Positions 53,967-62,336 of a stretch of 64,000 nucleotides of DNA are shown one piece after another. The stretch covers positions 203,166 to 267,165 of the forward strand of contig NZ_CADESW010000008.1 in NCBI RefSeq assembly GCF_902830275.1, written 5' to 3'. The DNA comes from Burkholderia stagnalis. GTDB taxonomy: Bacteria > Pseudomonadota > Gammaproteobacteria > Burkholderiales > Burkholderiaceae. Positions within the stretch are counted from its first letter, which is position 1. The number at the start of each line of letters is the position of its first letter. The position numbers and the translations under genes are program-made. The notes beneath the pieces were generated by a model that saw only the letters and a list, made by a program, of their open reading frames with translations, did no database searches and was not told the origin of the DNA.

Positions 53967-54751
53967 CGCCTGATTCGCGAACCGACACCATGGTGTTGCT
54001 GCCGGTCGCGCTACGCGATACGGCATTGACCGTCGCGAGTCTTCGCTGTGGTCTCGCGCCTCAGTCGTTCGATTCCCTTCGGAAAACATGCAGCCAGCAG
54101 ATCGCTCGACTGCGCGAGGAAATGATATCGACCGGTCATCCGCACGACGCCGTGGAAGACGCCGTGTATGCCCAGTGCGCATTGCTCGATGAATCAGCAC
54201 TTCGCAACTTGACGGGGGACGACCGCGACGCCTGGGAGCGCGAACCTTTGCAGATCGGTGAATTCCAGCGGCATGACGCCGGCGACGAAGTGATTTCGCG
54301 TATCGAGCGTCGTCTCGCCGAGCCCCGGCCCGTACTGCCGTTGCTGGCAATCTTCCGTGCCGTACTGAGTCTTGGATTCACCGGCAAGCTCGCGCTGAGT
54401 GGCCAGGATGCTCACGCAATGCTCTTGCGAACGATCGACGAGCGCCTCGGCGGCAGCCTCGGCGCATCCGGCCCCCTCATCGTCAAATCCGATGCCGCGC
54501 ACCGCCGCCGTCGTCTCTCCGCACTCATCTGGCTCTTGCTCTCCGTCGTCGCGACAGGCGCCCTGTACCTTGCGCTCGATGGATGGCTGAGCGGTTCAAT
54601 CGCCAGGATCGCGCAGCACCGCTCGTTTCAAGCGACGCCGCAGTATAGGTTCGGCGACTCGGTTCGGAACGATGGCGGCTTGAACGTTGAGCGCGATATT
54701 GCGAGTGGCGCGGCGGTCGAATTCGACGCCGCTGTGGAGGTGAGGGCATGA
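53963..54751 (+). CDS. tssL: Type VI secretion membrane-complex protein TssL (DotU-like)
   Basis: A 262-residue C-tail-anchored inner-membrane protein. The cytoplasmic DotU domain has DAVEDAVYAQCALLDESAL and GFTGKLALSGQ typical of TssL; one membrane helix lies at about 190-210 (LSALIWLLLSVVATGALYLA), followed by a 50-residue periplasmic tail. No OmpA-like peptidoglycan-binding domain is attached, so a separate anchoring protein would be needed. Overlaps tssK and tssE by four bases each. Confidence 0.9.
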   Translation: MTPDSRTDTMVLLPVALRDTALTVASLRCGLAPQSFDSLRKTCSQQIARLREEMISTGHPHDAVEDAVYAQCALLDESALRNLTGDDRDAWEREPLQIGEFQRHDAGDEVISRIERRLAEPRPVLPLLAIFRAVLSLGFTGKLALSGQDAHAMLLRTIDERLGGSLGASGPLIVKSDAAHRRRRLSALIWLLLSVVATGALYLALDGWLSGSIARIAQHRSFQATPQYRFGDSVRNDGGLNVERDIASGAAVEFDAAVEVRA

Positions 54752-55179
54752 CGCGCGGGCCAGGCCTCTTCGAAGCGATAACGGGACATTTCGCAAACGG
54801 TTCGCGAATCGATGATTTCGACGCCGCGACACAAACCTTTCTCTCGGTGCAAGACAACATTCAGCGCATCCTGAACAGTCGACGCAACGGCCTCGCGCAC
54901 CTGCCGGATTACGGACTGGACGATCTGTCGGAAATCTACCGGCACCTGCCGTCGTCCGCACACAAGCTTAGGCATGCGATCGAAGCAACGATACTCAAGT
55001 ATGAGCCGCGCGTGAAGGCCATCGACATCCAGGTCAGCGAGACGGAACCTGGCATGCTGCTGAGTTTCACGATGAGTTGCCATTTGCATCAGGAAGGGCT
55101 GGTGCGCTTCGGCACGCATTTCACGCCCGACGGCCGGACTCGGCTTCGGATTCTGAAGGCCAATCTCGATCGGGACTGA
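54748..55179 (+). CDS. tssE: Type VI secretion baseplate protein TssE
   Basis: A 143-residue gp25-like baseplate protein. The gp25 core is seen in SVQDNIQRILNSRRNGLAHL, then YGLDDLSEIYRHLPSS and the conserved EPRV motif in LKYEPRVKAIDIQV. It overlaps tssL (ATGA) and ends the plus-strand arm; the next gene begins 102 bases later with its own signal peptide. Gene order tssC-K-L-E without tssB, hcp, tssA or clpV is unusual. Confidence 0.9.
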   Translation: MTRGPGLFEAITGHFANGSRIDDFDAATQTFLSVQDNIQRILNSRRNGLAHLPDYGLDDLSEIYRHLPSSAHKLRHAIEATILKYEPRVKAIDIQVSETEPGMLLSFTMSCHLHQEGLVRFGTHFTPDGRTRLRILKANLDRD

Positions 55180-55281
55180 TTCCGACGGCTGTTACATGTA
55201 CCTTTCAATTCAGTCTTGATTCCAGCCGGCTGTGACGAATGGTGGATATACTGTGCGCCTCCCAATTCCCTCCCCCGGACC

Positions 55282-55929
55282 ATGCGACGGTTTCCCTGGC
55301 TGACCGTGTTGTTGCTTTGCACCGCGAATCAAGCGTCGGCGCAGCAAGCGCCCGCACCGCTTGCGCCCGCATCGATCGCGGTGGCCGCCTCCGCGGCATC
55401 GGCCGCGTCCGCGCCGCAGGCCGACACCCAGCCGAACGAGGAAAACCGCCGCATCACCGCCTACCTGACGAAGAAATTCGGCGTCGCGAAAGAGAAGGCC
55501 GCCAAACTCGCCGACATCGTGAGCGCTAATGCAACGAAATATTCGCTGCCGCCGGCACTGGTTTACGCGATCATCTCGATCGAATCGCGCTTCCAGGAAA
55601 AGGCGCGCGGCGCGGGCGGCGCAACCGGGCTGATGCAGGTGGTGCCCAGCGCGCACCGCGGGCTGCTGCGGAACGTGAAGGACCTCACCGAGCCGACCGC
55701 CAACGTCAACGCCGGCTCGGCGATCCTGTCCGGCTACGTGAAGGCCGCCGGCGGCGACGTGGGCGCCGCGCTGAAGAGCTACGGCGGCTCGCACGCGTAT
55801 GCGGCGAAAGTGATGCAGCGGGTCGAGTCGTTCCGCTTCGTGCTCGACCCGCGCGACGATGCAAACGCGGGCATGATGCCGGTCAGCGTGCCGGCGTCCG
55901 ACCTCCCGAAGACGCCGAACACGCACTGA
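55282..55929 (+). CDS. Exported lytic transglycosylase, SLT domain
   Basis: A 215-residue periplasmic enzyme that would cleave peptidoglycan glycan strands. The ATG at 55282 precedes a clear signal peptide (RFPWLTVLLLCTANQASAQ); an upstream TTG frame adds nothing. After an Ala/Pro-rich linker the SLT domain (about 75-195) has the catalytic Glu in YAIISIESRFQEKA, then GGATGLMQVVPSAHR and ALKSYGGSHAYAAKVMQRV. It follows tssE by about 100 bases in the same direction, so it may help the T6SS membrane complex cross the wall, although it could equally be a general cell-wall enzyme. Confidence 0.88.
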   Translation: MRRFPWLTVLLLCTANQASAQQAPAPLAPASIAVAASAASAASAPQADTQPNEENRRITAYLTKKFGVAKEKAAKLADIVSANATKYSLPPALVYAIISIESRFQEKARGAGGATGLMQVVPSAHRGLLRNVKDLTEPTANVNAGSAILSGYVKAAGGDVGAALKSYGGSHAYAAKVMQRVESFRFVLDPRDDANAGMMPVSVPASDLPKTPNTH

Positions 55930-55938
55930 CGCCCCCCG

Positions 55939-57093
55939 TCACCCGTTCGACGCGCCGCCGACCGTGCGGATGCTGCGCCACTGCCCCTGCTCGACCCGGA
56001 ACAGCGTATAAGGCGGCTTGATCAGGTCGCCGCGTTCGTCGAACGAGATCTTCCCCGTCACGCCCGTGACCGACACCTTCGGCATGCTCTGCACGACCTT
56101 GCCGCGATCGGCCGAATCGGCATTGTGGATCGCCGCGATCATCGCGAGCGCCGCGTCGTACGCAAACGGCGCATACAGTTCGACATCCTGGTTGAAGCGC
56201 GCCTTGTAGCGCTGCGCGAACGCCTGCGCGGCCGGCAGCTTGTCGAGCGCGGGGCCCGGCTCGAGATCCTGCGTGCCTTCGCCGGAGCTGCCGGCGATCT
56301 TCAGGAATGCGTTGCTTTTCAGCGCGCCCGCGCCGAACAGCTGCGCGCGGATGCCGAGCGAGCGCATCTGCTTGACCAGCATCGCGCCCTGCTCGTCGAG
56401 CCCGCCGAAGAACAGCAGGTCGATGTTGTTGCTCTTCAGCGTCGTCAGGATGCCGCGGAAATCGACCGCCTTGTCGTTCGTGTATTCGCGGCTGACGACC
56501 GTGCCGTGCGCCTCCTTCACGCCCTTCTCGAACGCATCCGCGAGCCCCTGGCCGAATGCGGTGCGATCGTCGATGATGCCGATCCGCTTCGCCTTCAGCT
56601 GCTCGACCGCGAAACGCCCCGCGACCACGCCGCCGATCCCGTCGTGCCCCATCGTGCGGAACACGTTCTTGAAGCCCTGCATCGTGAGCTGCGGATTGGT
56701 CGACCCGGGCGTGATCATCGTCACGTTCGCCTGCCGGTACACGGCCGACGCCGGAATGCTGCAGCCCGAGTTGTAATGCCCGATCACGCCCACCACGCCG
56801 TCGTCGACGAGCTTCTGCGCGACCTGGATCGCGGTGCGCGGATCGGCCTGGTCGTCCTGCACGTCGAGCACGTAGCGCACCGGCTTGCCGCCGATCGTCG
56901 GGTGCTTCGCGTTCTCCTCGTCGAGCGCGAGCTGCGCGCCGTATTGCAGATCCTTGCCGACGCGGGCGACCGGCCCCGTCAGCGGGCCGGCGAAGCCGAT
57001 CTTCACGGTTTCCACGTCCGCCCCCTGCGCGGACGTGACGGCCGTGCCGATCGAGCAGACCGCCAGCCATACCAGCCAGTTACGACGATTCAT
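55939..57093 (-). CDS. Branched-chain amino-acid-type ABC binding protein
   Basis: A 384-residue periplasmic binding protein of the LivJ/LivK type. Signal peptide at residues 1-24 (WLVWLAVCSIGTAVTSAQGA). Mature features: VKIGFAGPLTGPVARVGKDL, the NSGCSIPASAVYRQANVTMI hinge region and GRTAFGQG-like DDRTAFGQGLADAF. AAGGAGG lies just before the ATG at 57093. No permease or ATPase genes adjoin it, so it must use a transporter encoded elsewhere. It is downstream of, and probably co-transcribed with, a DadA-like oxidoreductase (118-base gap). The ligand is not identifiable; the neighbour suggests an amino acid. Confidence 0.88.
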   Translation of the reverse strand: MNRRNWLVWLAVCSIGTAVTSAQGADVETVKIGFAGPLTGPVARVGKDLQYGAQLALDEENAKHPTIGGKPVRYVLDVQDDQADPRTAIQVAQKLVDDGVVGVIGHYNSGCSIPASAVYRQANVTMITPGSTNPQLTMQGFKNVFRTMGHDGIGGVVAGRFAVEQLKAKRIGIIDDRTAFGQGLADAFEKGVKEAHGTVVSREYTNDKAVDFRGILTTLKSNNIDLLFFGGLDEQGAMLVKQMRSLGIRAQLFGAGALKSNAFLKIAGSSGEGTQDLEPGPALDKLPAAQAFAQRYKARFNQDVELYAPFAYDAALAMIAAIHNADSADRGKVVQSMPKVSVTGVTGKISFDERGDLIKPPYTLFRVEQGQWRSIRTVGGASNG

Positions 57094-57211
57094 GATGCCT
57101 CCTTGCTGCGGTTGAAGTCGCGGTTCGTGTCTACCGTTCCGGCCGCTTCGATACGCGACGACTCGAAGCCGTATCCGGGGTCGCGCGCCGTCCGATCGCG
57201 GCGCGTCAAAG

Positions 57212-58441
57212 TCAAAAACGCGTGGCCCGATAGCCGGCCAGGTCGAGCGGCGGCGCGCGCATCGCAACCAGGTCCGCCACGATCCGGCCGGTGATGCCCG
57301 CCAGCGTCACGCCGAGATGCTGGTGGCCGAACGCGTAGATCACGCGTTCGCTGCGCCGCGCGCGGCCGAGCACCGGCACGCCGTCCGGCAGCGTCGGGCG
57401 AAAGCCGAGCCAGCTGCGCACGGGCGCACCGAGCGCCGGCAGCGCCTCGCGCGCCGAGCGCGTCAGCAGGTCGACGAGCGCGCGGTTCTCGCCGGCGTCG
57501 AAGCCGCCGAGCTCGACCGTGCCGGCCGCGCGCAGCCCTTCGTCGAGCGGCGTCATGTAGAAGCCGCGCTCGGCCCAGCCGACCGGCCGCGACACGACGT
57601 GCTCGCGCTGCGCGAACTGCACGTGGTAACCGCGCTCCGTATCGAGCGGCACGCGATCGCCGCACGCGGCCGCGAACGCGCGCGAGCGTGCGCCCGCCGC
57701 AATCACGACGTGGTCGAAGGTGCGCGTCGCGCCGTCGGCGATCAGCGTCACGCCGTCGCCGGCCGGCTCGATCCGCTCGACGTGCGCGCGTTCGAGCGCC
57801 GCGCCGCCCGTGGCCAGATGGTCGAACAGCGCGCCGAGAAAGCCGTGCGGATCGGAAAAATGCCAGCTGCCGTCGAACAGCACGCCGTGCGAGAAGATCG
57901 GCGCGAGCGCGGGCTCGAGGCGGCGAATGCCGGCCGCGTCGAGCGTCTCGAACGCGACGCCGAACCGGCGGCGCAGCGCGAGCGACGGCTGCGCGGCCTC
58001 GAACGACGCCTGCCGCGCGTACAGGTACAGGCACTCGCGCGGCCGCACGAAAGCCGCAAGCCGCGGCGTGCCGAGCAACGGCGCGTAGCCTTCGGCGGCG
58101 CGCGACAGCAGCGCCGCCAGCGCCTGCACGCTGCGCAGGTGCCGGGCCGGCGTCGACGCGACCAGGAACCTCGCCAGCCAGGGCGCGCCGCGCAGCAGGT
58201 ACGGCCAGCGGATGCGCAGCGGGCTGTCGGCGGCGAACAGGTAGTGCGGGATGTCGCGGAACACCGACGGGCTGTTCACCGGCACGCAGCCGTACGGCGC
58301 GAACGTCGCGGCGTTGCCGAACGACGCGCCGTGCCCGACGCCCGCCGGGTCGAACAGCGTCACGCGGTGCCCGTCGCGCTGCAGCCAGGCGGCCGCGCCG
58401 AGCCCGATGAAACCTGCCCCCACGATGGCGACGTTCGCCAT
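57212..58441 (-). CDS. FAD-dependent amino-acid oxidoreductase, DadA-like
   Basis: A 409-residue flavoprotein of the D-amino-acid dehydrogenase/glycine oxidase family. The N-terminal dinucleotide motif ANVAIVGAGFIGLGAAAWLQ (residues 2-21) and the C-terminal FAD motif FGHQHLGVTLAGITGRIVAD are intact, as is the substrate-side ERGYHVQF. The start ATG at 58441 has GGAGGGG seven bases upstream. It would oxidise a D- or secondary amino acid and pass electrons to the respiratory chain. It is divergent from a MocR regulator, with shared TTGTGTG boxes, so induction by its substrate through that regulator is likely. Confidence 0.85.
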   Translation of the reverse strand: MANVAIVGAGFIGLGAAAWLQRDGHRVTLFDPAGVGHGASFGNAATFAPYGCVPVNSPSVFRDIPHYLFAADSPLRIRWPYLLRGAPWLARFLVASTPARHLRSVQALAALLSRAAEGYAPLLGTPRLAAFVRPRECLYLYARQASFEAAQPSLALRRRFGVAFETLDAAGIRRLEPALAPIFSHGVLFDGSWHFSDPHGFLGALFDHLATGGAALERAHVERIEPAGDGVTLIADGATRTFDHVVIAAGARSRAFAAACGDRVPLDTERGYHVQFAQREHVVSRPVGWAERGFYMTPLDEGLRAAGTVELGGFDAGENRALVDLLTRSAREALPALGAPVRSWLGFRPTLPDGVPVLGRARRSERVIYAFGHQHLGVTLAGITGRIVADLVAMRAPPLDLAGYRATRF

Positions 58442-58467
58442 GACGCATCCCCTCCGGCGCACTGCAC

Positions 58468-58659
58468 TCACACAAAGATGGAATCAAGAATCACACAAGA
58501 ATTTTTTGTGTGCAATCAAAATGAGATTGTGTGGCGTCGGTGTTTACCCGCTTTCAACTGACTGATTCAGCGGGATTTTGCGGGACTGTTTGACGCACGG
58601 GGCGGCTCATATACAATCGCGAGGCAGGGCAAAACGACAGACAAACGCTTTTTGTGTGG
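58468..58659. promoter_or_regulatory. Repeated ACACAA/TTGTGT boxes, probable MocR operators
   Basis: Five copies of one motif lie in the divergent gap: TCACACAAAG (58468-58477), CACACAA (58492-58498) facing TTGTGTG (58506-58512) as an exact 7-7-7 inverted repeat, TTGTGTGG (58527-58534) and TTGTGTGGC (58652-58660). The last lies downstream of the likely promoter of the regulator gene. MocR proteins bind pairs of direct or inverted repeats; assignment to this regulator is inference from position. Confidence 0.6.
58588..58615 (+). promoter_or_regulatory. Candidate promoter of the MocR gene
   Basis: TTGACG (58588-58593) and TACAAT (58610-58615) are separated by 16 bases, giving a start near 58622 and a 50-base leader. 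One TTGTGTGG box lies inside that leader, fitting autorepression. Confidence 0.5.
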
Positions 58660-58672
58660 CGACAGGCGACAA

Positions 58673-60085
58673 ATGGCATCAGACAAACTTTCCGACGCGC
58701 GCGACAGCGGCGCGCCGGCGCAGGCGAAGCGCCCGACCTACGTCGAGGTGTCGAGCTCGATCGAGACGGAAATCCGCAACGGCACGTATCCGCCGGGCAG
58801 CCGCCTGCCGCCGCAGCGCCAGCTCGCGACCGAGCTCGGCATCAACGTGTCGACCGTGTCGCGGGCGTACAAGGAGCTGCAGCTGCGCGGCCTCGTGATC
58901 GGCAGCAAGCGCCGCGGGTCGCTCGTCACCGGCGGCGCGATGCCGAGCATCGAGCCGGCGCGCGCGTCGCTCGCGGCCGGCGACGGCGTGATCGACCTGA
59001 CCGTGAACCGGCCGGCCACCGGCGATTTCCTCGCGAGCCTCGCGCAGACGCTCGGCACGCTGCCGAACGACCCGCGCTTCGCGACGCTGCAGGAATACCA
59101 GCCGCCGCAGGGGCCCGACTGGGCGCGCGCGGCCGGCGCGCAATGGCTCGCCGCGCCGGGCTTCGCGCCGTCGCGCGACCAGGTGGTCGTGACGAGCGGC
59201 GCACAGCATGGCCTGTATGCGGTGCTGAACAGCCTGATCGGCACCGACGGCGTGATCGTCGCGGATCGCCTCACCTATTACGGCCTCAAGGCGCTCGCGC
59301 CGGTGTTCCAGTTCGAGATCGTCAGCGCGCCGGCGGACGACGACGGCCTGTTGCCCGACGAGATCGAGCGGATCTGCCAGCGCATGCCCGTGAAGGCGAT
59401 CTTCGTCGTGCCGAACCTGCAGAACCCGACCGTGACGACGATGAGCCTCGCGCGGCGCATGGCGCTCGTCGACGTCGCGCGGCGCCATCACGTGACGATC
59501 ATCGAGGACGACGTGTACGGCCCGCTCGTGCGCGACCGGCTGCCGACGATCGCGGGGCTGTGCCCGGAGCTGACGTTCCATATCGGCGCGACGTCGAAGA
59601 TCCTCGCGCCGGGGCTGCGGCTCGGCTACCTGTGCTGCCCGAAGGACAGCGTCGCGCTGTGTGCGGAAGCGGTGCGCACGACCGCGTGGATGCCCGCGCC
59701 GATGTCGATGCTGATCGCGACCGCCTGGATCGAGAACGGCACCGCCGGGCGGATCATGAATGCGCAACTGGCGGAAATCCGCGCGCGGGTGGATCTCGCG
59801 CGGGAGCTGCTGCCGGCCGGGCAGCTGAAATCCGACCCGGCGTGCATGTTCGTGTGGCTGCGGCTGCCGCCGCCGTGGCGCGCGGATGACTTCGCGGCGA
59901 ATGCGAAGGCGCGCGGCGTGGTGGTGATGCCGTCGTCGACGTTCGCGGTCGATCGCGCGGAGCTCGAGCACGGCGTGCGCATCAACCTCGCGTGCGCGTC
60001 GACGCGCGACGAGCTCGTCAACGGGCTGCGGATTCTGGCGGGGACGTTGAAGGATCGGCCGCGGGCGTTGTTCGGGTCGATTTGA
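58673..60085 (+). CDS. MocR-type GntR/aminotransferase regulator
   Basis: A 470-residue PLP-dependent transcription factor. The N-terminal winged helix (about 18-88) has GSRLPPQRQLATELGINVST and SRAYKELQLRGLV; the C-terminal fold-type-I aminotransferase-like domain (about 110-465) has the PLP Lys in HIGATSKILAPGLRLGYL and the Asp/Tyr pair in IIEDDVYGP. Such proteins sense an amino-acid-derived ligand through PLP. The ATG at 58673 follows a GGCGACAA stretch; a GTG at 58652 is possible but lies in an operator box. Divergent from the DadA-like gene, which is its likely target. Confidence 0.92.
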   Translation: MASDKLSDARDSGAPAQAKRPTYVEVSSSIETEIRNGTYPPGSRLPPQRQLATELGINVSTVSRAYKELQLRGLVIGSKRRGSLVTGGAMPSIEPARASLAAGDGVIDLTVNRPATGDFLASLAQTLGTLPNDPRFATLQEYQPPQGPDWARAAGAQWLAAPGFAPSRDQVVVTSGAQHGLYAVLNSLIGTDGVIVADRLTYYGLKALAPVFQFEIVSAPADDDGLLPDEIERICQRMPVKAIFVVPNLQNPTVTTMSLARRMALVDVARRHHVTIIEDDVYGPLVRDRLPTIAGLCPELTFHIGATSKILAPGLRLGYLCCPKDSVALCAEAVRTTAWMPAPMSMLIATAWIENGTAGRIMNAQLAEIRARVDLARELLPAGQLKSDPACMFVWLRLPPPWRADDFAANAKARGVVVMPSSTFAVDRAELEHGVRINLACASTRDELVNGLRILAGTLKDRPRALFGSI

Positions 60086-60127
60086 GGGGGCGTGCCAGTT
60101 CCGCGTGGGGGAACAGATCTCCCGCCC

Positions 60128-60305
60128 CTGAACACCGTCCCATCCATGCTGTCTTCCAGCTATCTACCTCCTTCAGCGTGCGCCGCCCAGACGCGTCGTA
60201 GGCGAAGCTCACCCGCGCACCGTGCCTGGGATAGACGCGGCGCCGTCCTGCGTCTGCTCGAGCCGGTCGATCTCGTTCTCCGCCAGCGGCTGCTACGTGT
60301 AGCAC
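60128..60305 (-). pseudogene. Decayed fragment of an Rhs core
   Basis: The DNA is recognisably the same as the Rhs core at about 63300-63480: the codons for VSFAYDASGRRTLKEV survive, flanked by several small deletions and frameshifts, and it has no start. It lies just after the MocR gene. It marks the far end of a run of displaced Rhs pieces. Confidence 0.8.
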
Positions 60306-60368
60306 CATTCGCAGTGAGGCGATACGAAGGTGCCATATGATCGAAGTGGCACCTACGCATGCTATCCG

Positions 60369-60563
60369 TCACCAAATTCGCATATTGGGACCGTAAAAGC
60401 CAGAAACGATATCCACATTTTCTAGAATCCTGCCTTCAATATCTTCAGCCACACCATTCTTCATTGCACCGAGCAATTCATTCACAGACTTAGAGTCAAA
60501 ACGTTTTTCTCGACATTTCACAAGAATAGCTCGAATCGAATCAAGCCCCCTTCTTCAAGGCAT
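60369..60563 (-). pseudogene. Frameshifted immunity-gene remnant
   Basis: The frame ending at the TGA at 60369 reads LDSIRAILVKCREKRFDSKS, then VNELLGAMKNGVAEDIEGRI and ends FYGPNMRIW. Towards its 5' end an in-frame stop appears unless one G is removed from the run of five at 60546-60550; the other frame there reads YALKKGA. It lies directly behind a displaced Rhs tip, where immunity genes sit. Function is by position only. Confidence 0.5.
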
Positions 60564-60570
60564 ATCGAAA

Positions 60571-60750
60571 TTATCGATCTAGAATGATATCAATCTCAGC
60601 TCCAATTTCTCTACCAACTTTAGTTTCACCAAGCGTCGCTTGATAATCAGATAGGGAAATGCTCGCACTTGATTGGATCGCCCCATTCTTAGCAATGTCC
60701 TGCACATACGTCAGGTGACCTGCCCCCATGCCTGGATCATAGTACCGATG
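60571..60750 (-). pseudogene. Displaced Rhs C-terminal tip, remnant
   Basis: Starts abruptly within the conserved core end HRYYDPG and goes directly into about 52 unique residues (for example LTYVQDIAKNGAIQSSASIS, ending EIGAEIDIILDR and TAA). The usual DPxGL delimiter is missing, so part of the tip has been deleted. It has no start codon and is preceded by unrelated sequence. Probably the scrap of an older toxin end. Confidence 0.65.
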
Positions 60751-60797
60751 CCAGCTTTAGACGAACGAGGGGCCACTGACGTGGCCATCTCATTCAT

Positions 60798-61133
60798 TTA
60801 AAGGCGATCCGAAACCAACTTAACCAAATCAGGGAAGAACGCATCAAGCTCCATGCACAAATACTCTGGATTCCCGTCGAATTTAAAGATATCTCCAGAA
60901 ACCACCTTTCCCTCTTGATCTGTCAGATCGGCGGTTATCGTATATTTATCACCCACACCGATCAGATCAAGTGTGAAATCGATCTCCTTTGGGTAGAAGC
61001 TTACGTATGCCGTGCCACCGAGAGAGCTTTGGTAAAATCCTGAATTCGATGACTCAATCTCGACTCTATTTTCAATGGCACATTTTATCCGCGCCACATA
61101 GTCTGACAAATAGGATTGGATATCGATCGCCAT
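60798..61133 (-). CDS. Probable immunity protein to a displaced Rhs toxin end
   Basis: A 111-residue acidic protein (MAIDIQSYLSDYVARIKCAI, later AYVSFYPKEIDFTLDLIGVG and ELDAFFPDLVKLVS). ATG 61133 with GGGGGAA upstream; the GTG at 61136 is an alternative. Its 5' end overlaps the 3' end of the Rhs tip by 62 bases, in another frame. AT-rich codons compared with the housekeeping genes. No family recognised. Identification rests on size, charge and location behind a toxin end, as in CdiI/RhsI genes. Confidence 0.6.
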   Translation of the reverse strand: MAIDIQSYLSDYVARIKCAIENRVEIESSNSGFYQSSLGGTAYVSFYPKEIDFTLDLIGVGDKYTITADLTDQEGKVVSGDIFKFDGNPEYLCMELDAFFPDLVKLVSDRL

Positions 61134-61644
61134 CACTTCCCCCCCGGCCAGTGATTGCTCTCAATATACCTTCTGTCAGGGAATGCGTCGAGCCGCCTCC
61201 TCTGGACTTCGCCCAGTGTGTTAATTTTGAATCGATCGGATCGTTTATCGGTCGAATGGTCACGTGACCATTCGGCTTATCGTGCGTCGCTTGAAGCCCG
61301 CACGAACAAAGCTTACCGACGTCTAGCTCAACATATTTCCCGCTGTCCAATCCTGCTTCCGAAGTGGCTGCCGACAAGCCCGGCTCTCTCCCATCGATTC
61401 GGGTTGTGTCTTTTCCTAAGCGCGGAGTCAGGCTATCGGGGGTTCCAGATGCATTTCTAAAAACAGTCCCGCTGGTTAGAACCCTAGATTCAAAACCGGA
61501 TAACCCAAGCGGATCAACCCACCCCGTCGGATTGGGTGCATATTGATAGACGTTGATCCCGCCCGCCAACCCGATCGGGTCCTTGCTAATGAACCTACCC
61601 GTATCGGGATCGTAATACCGATGCCGGTTATAGTGCAGCCCCGT
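61072..61644 (-). pseudogene. Orphan Rhs C-terminal toxin end
   Basis: A 190-residue open frame without a start codon, opening at TGLHYNRHRYYDPDTGRFIS and running through the core-end delimiter NPTGWVDPLGL into a 140-residue unique tip (SGFESRVLTSGTVFRNASGT and so on to DKMCH). The break falls inside the codons for DETG of the intact Rhs. Translation from an internal TTG at 61569 is possible but not supported by a ribosome site. The tip contains KLCSCGLQATHDKPNGHVTI and WAKSRG; I cannot assign its activity. It can be regarded as a silent cassette able to replace the active tip by recombination. Confidence 0.75.
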
Positions 61645-61647
61645 CTA

Positions 61648-61937
61648 CCTGCCGCTACGACCGATCTTTCAGCTTTCGCAATCTCCCGCAGCGATGCGCG
61701 CCACATTAATCGTCGTAGTGTTATCGCGCGGCGAATGATGCGTCGTTGAGCCTTGTGTGACAAGGAATCTCGACGTCGCACGACGGTAGACCAGAGCAGA
61801 TCGGGTGGCACACCTTACATACATCGAACTCTTGGTCTTCAAACCCAGCGAGTACATCCTCCTCTCCTTCAATTACGTCAGATGCACGATTTCCATCTCG
61901 CCCAGCTTCGACCGACTACTCATACGTAAAGGGCCGA
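61648..61937. other. Spacer between an immunity gene and the orphan Rhs tip
   Basis: About 290 bases. A minus-strand frame from an ATG at 61833 (GGAGAGGAGG upstream) encodes about 54 residues without any family look; another frame gives a Cys-rich stretch (EDQEFDVCKVCHPICSG) interrupted by stops. Probably the remains of a further toxin or immunity gene. Confidence 0.35.
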
Positions 61938-62336
61938 TCACACGATTGTTGCGTGCAGGTTTTTATAAAAATCCCAATGAATAATCACCCTCTTAGACTC
62001 CGATACAAATATCGTATCGACAAAATCAAGCTCACCGGAAAATCTCAACCACTCCAATAGGCGGGTCTTAAGCACTGGAAAAGCATCATCGACATTGATG
62101 ACATAAAAAACGTCATTTACCATCGCCCCCATGGAATTTGCAATGCCAGTCAATTCATCAGCCAGGTGTGCTCTATCAACATCATTCACTTCTTCCTTAT
62201 TGACGATACGCTTCCAATCGATAGCCGATGAGCTAACAGGAAGAGCTTTCCTGATAAAGTCAAGCGCACATCTCTCTTCACTCTCGGTGCATGAGTGGGC
62301 GGAAATGTAACCGTCACATTTTTTTGAGAAAATCAT
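61938..62336 (-). CDS. Probable Rhs immunity protein
   Basis: A 132-residue protein (MIFSKKCDGYISAHSCTESE, later NSMGAMVNDVFYVINVDDAF and RVIIHWDFYKNLHATIV). Its ATG overlaps the stop of the intact Rhs gene (ATGA), the standard place and coupling for a cognate RhsI. It is acidic and AT-richer than average, as is usual for these exchangeable modules. No family recognised. Confidence 0.7.
   Translation of the reverse strand: MIFSKKCDGYISAHSCTESEERCALDFIRKALPVSSSAIDWKRIVNKEEVNDVDRAHLADELTGIANSMGAMVNDVFYVINVDDAFPVLKTRLLEWLRFSGELDFVDTIFVSESKRVIIHWDFYKNLHATIV

Noticed and set aside
61669..61872. Small minus-strand frame with a good ribosome site
   Set aside because: Arg/Thr/Ser-rich translation with no family look; probably chance within the remains of a toxin module.
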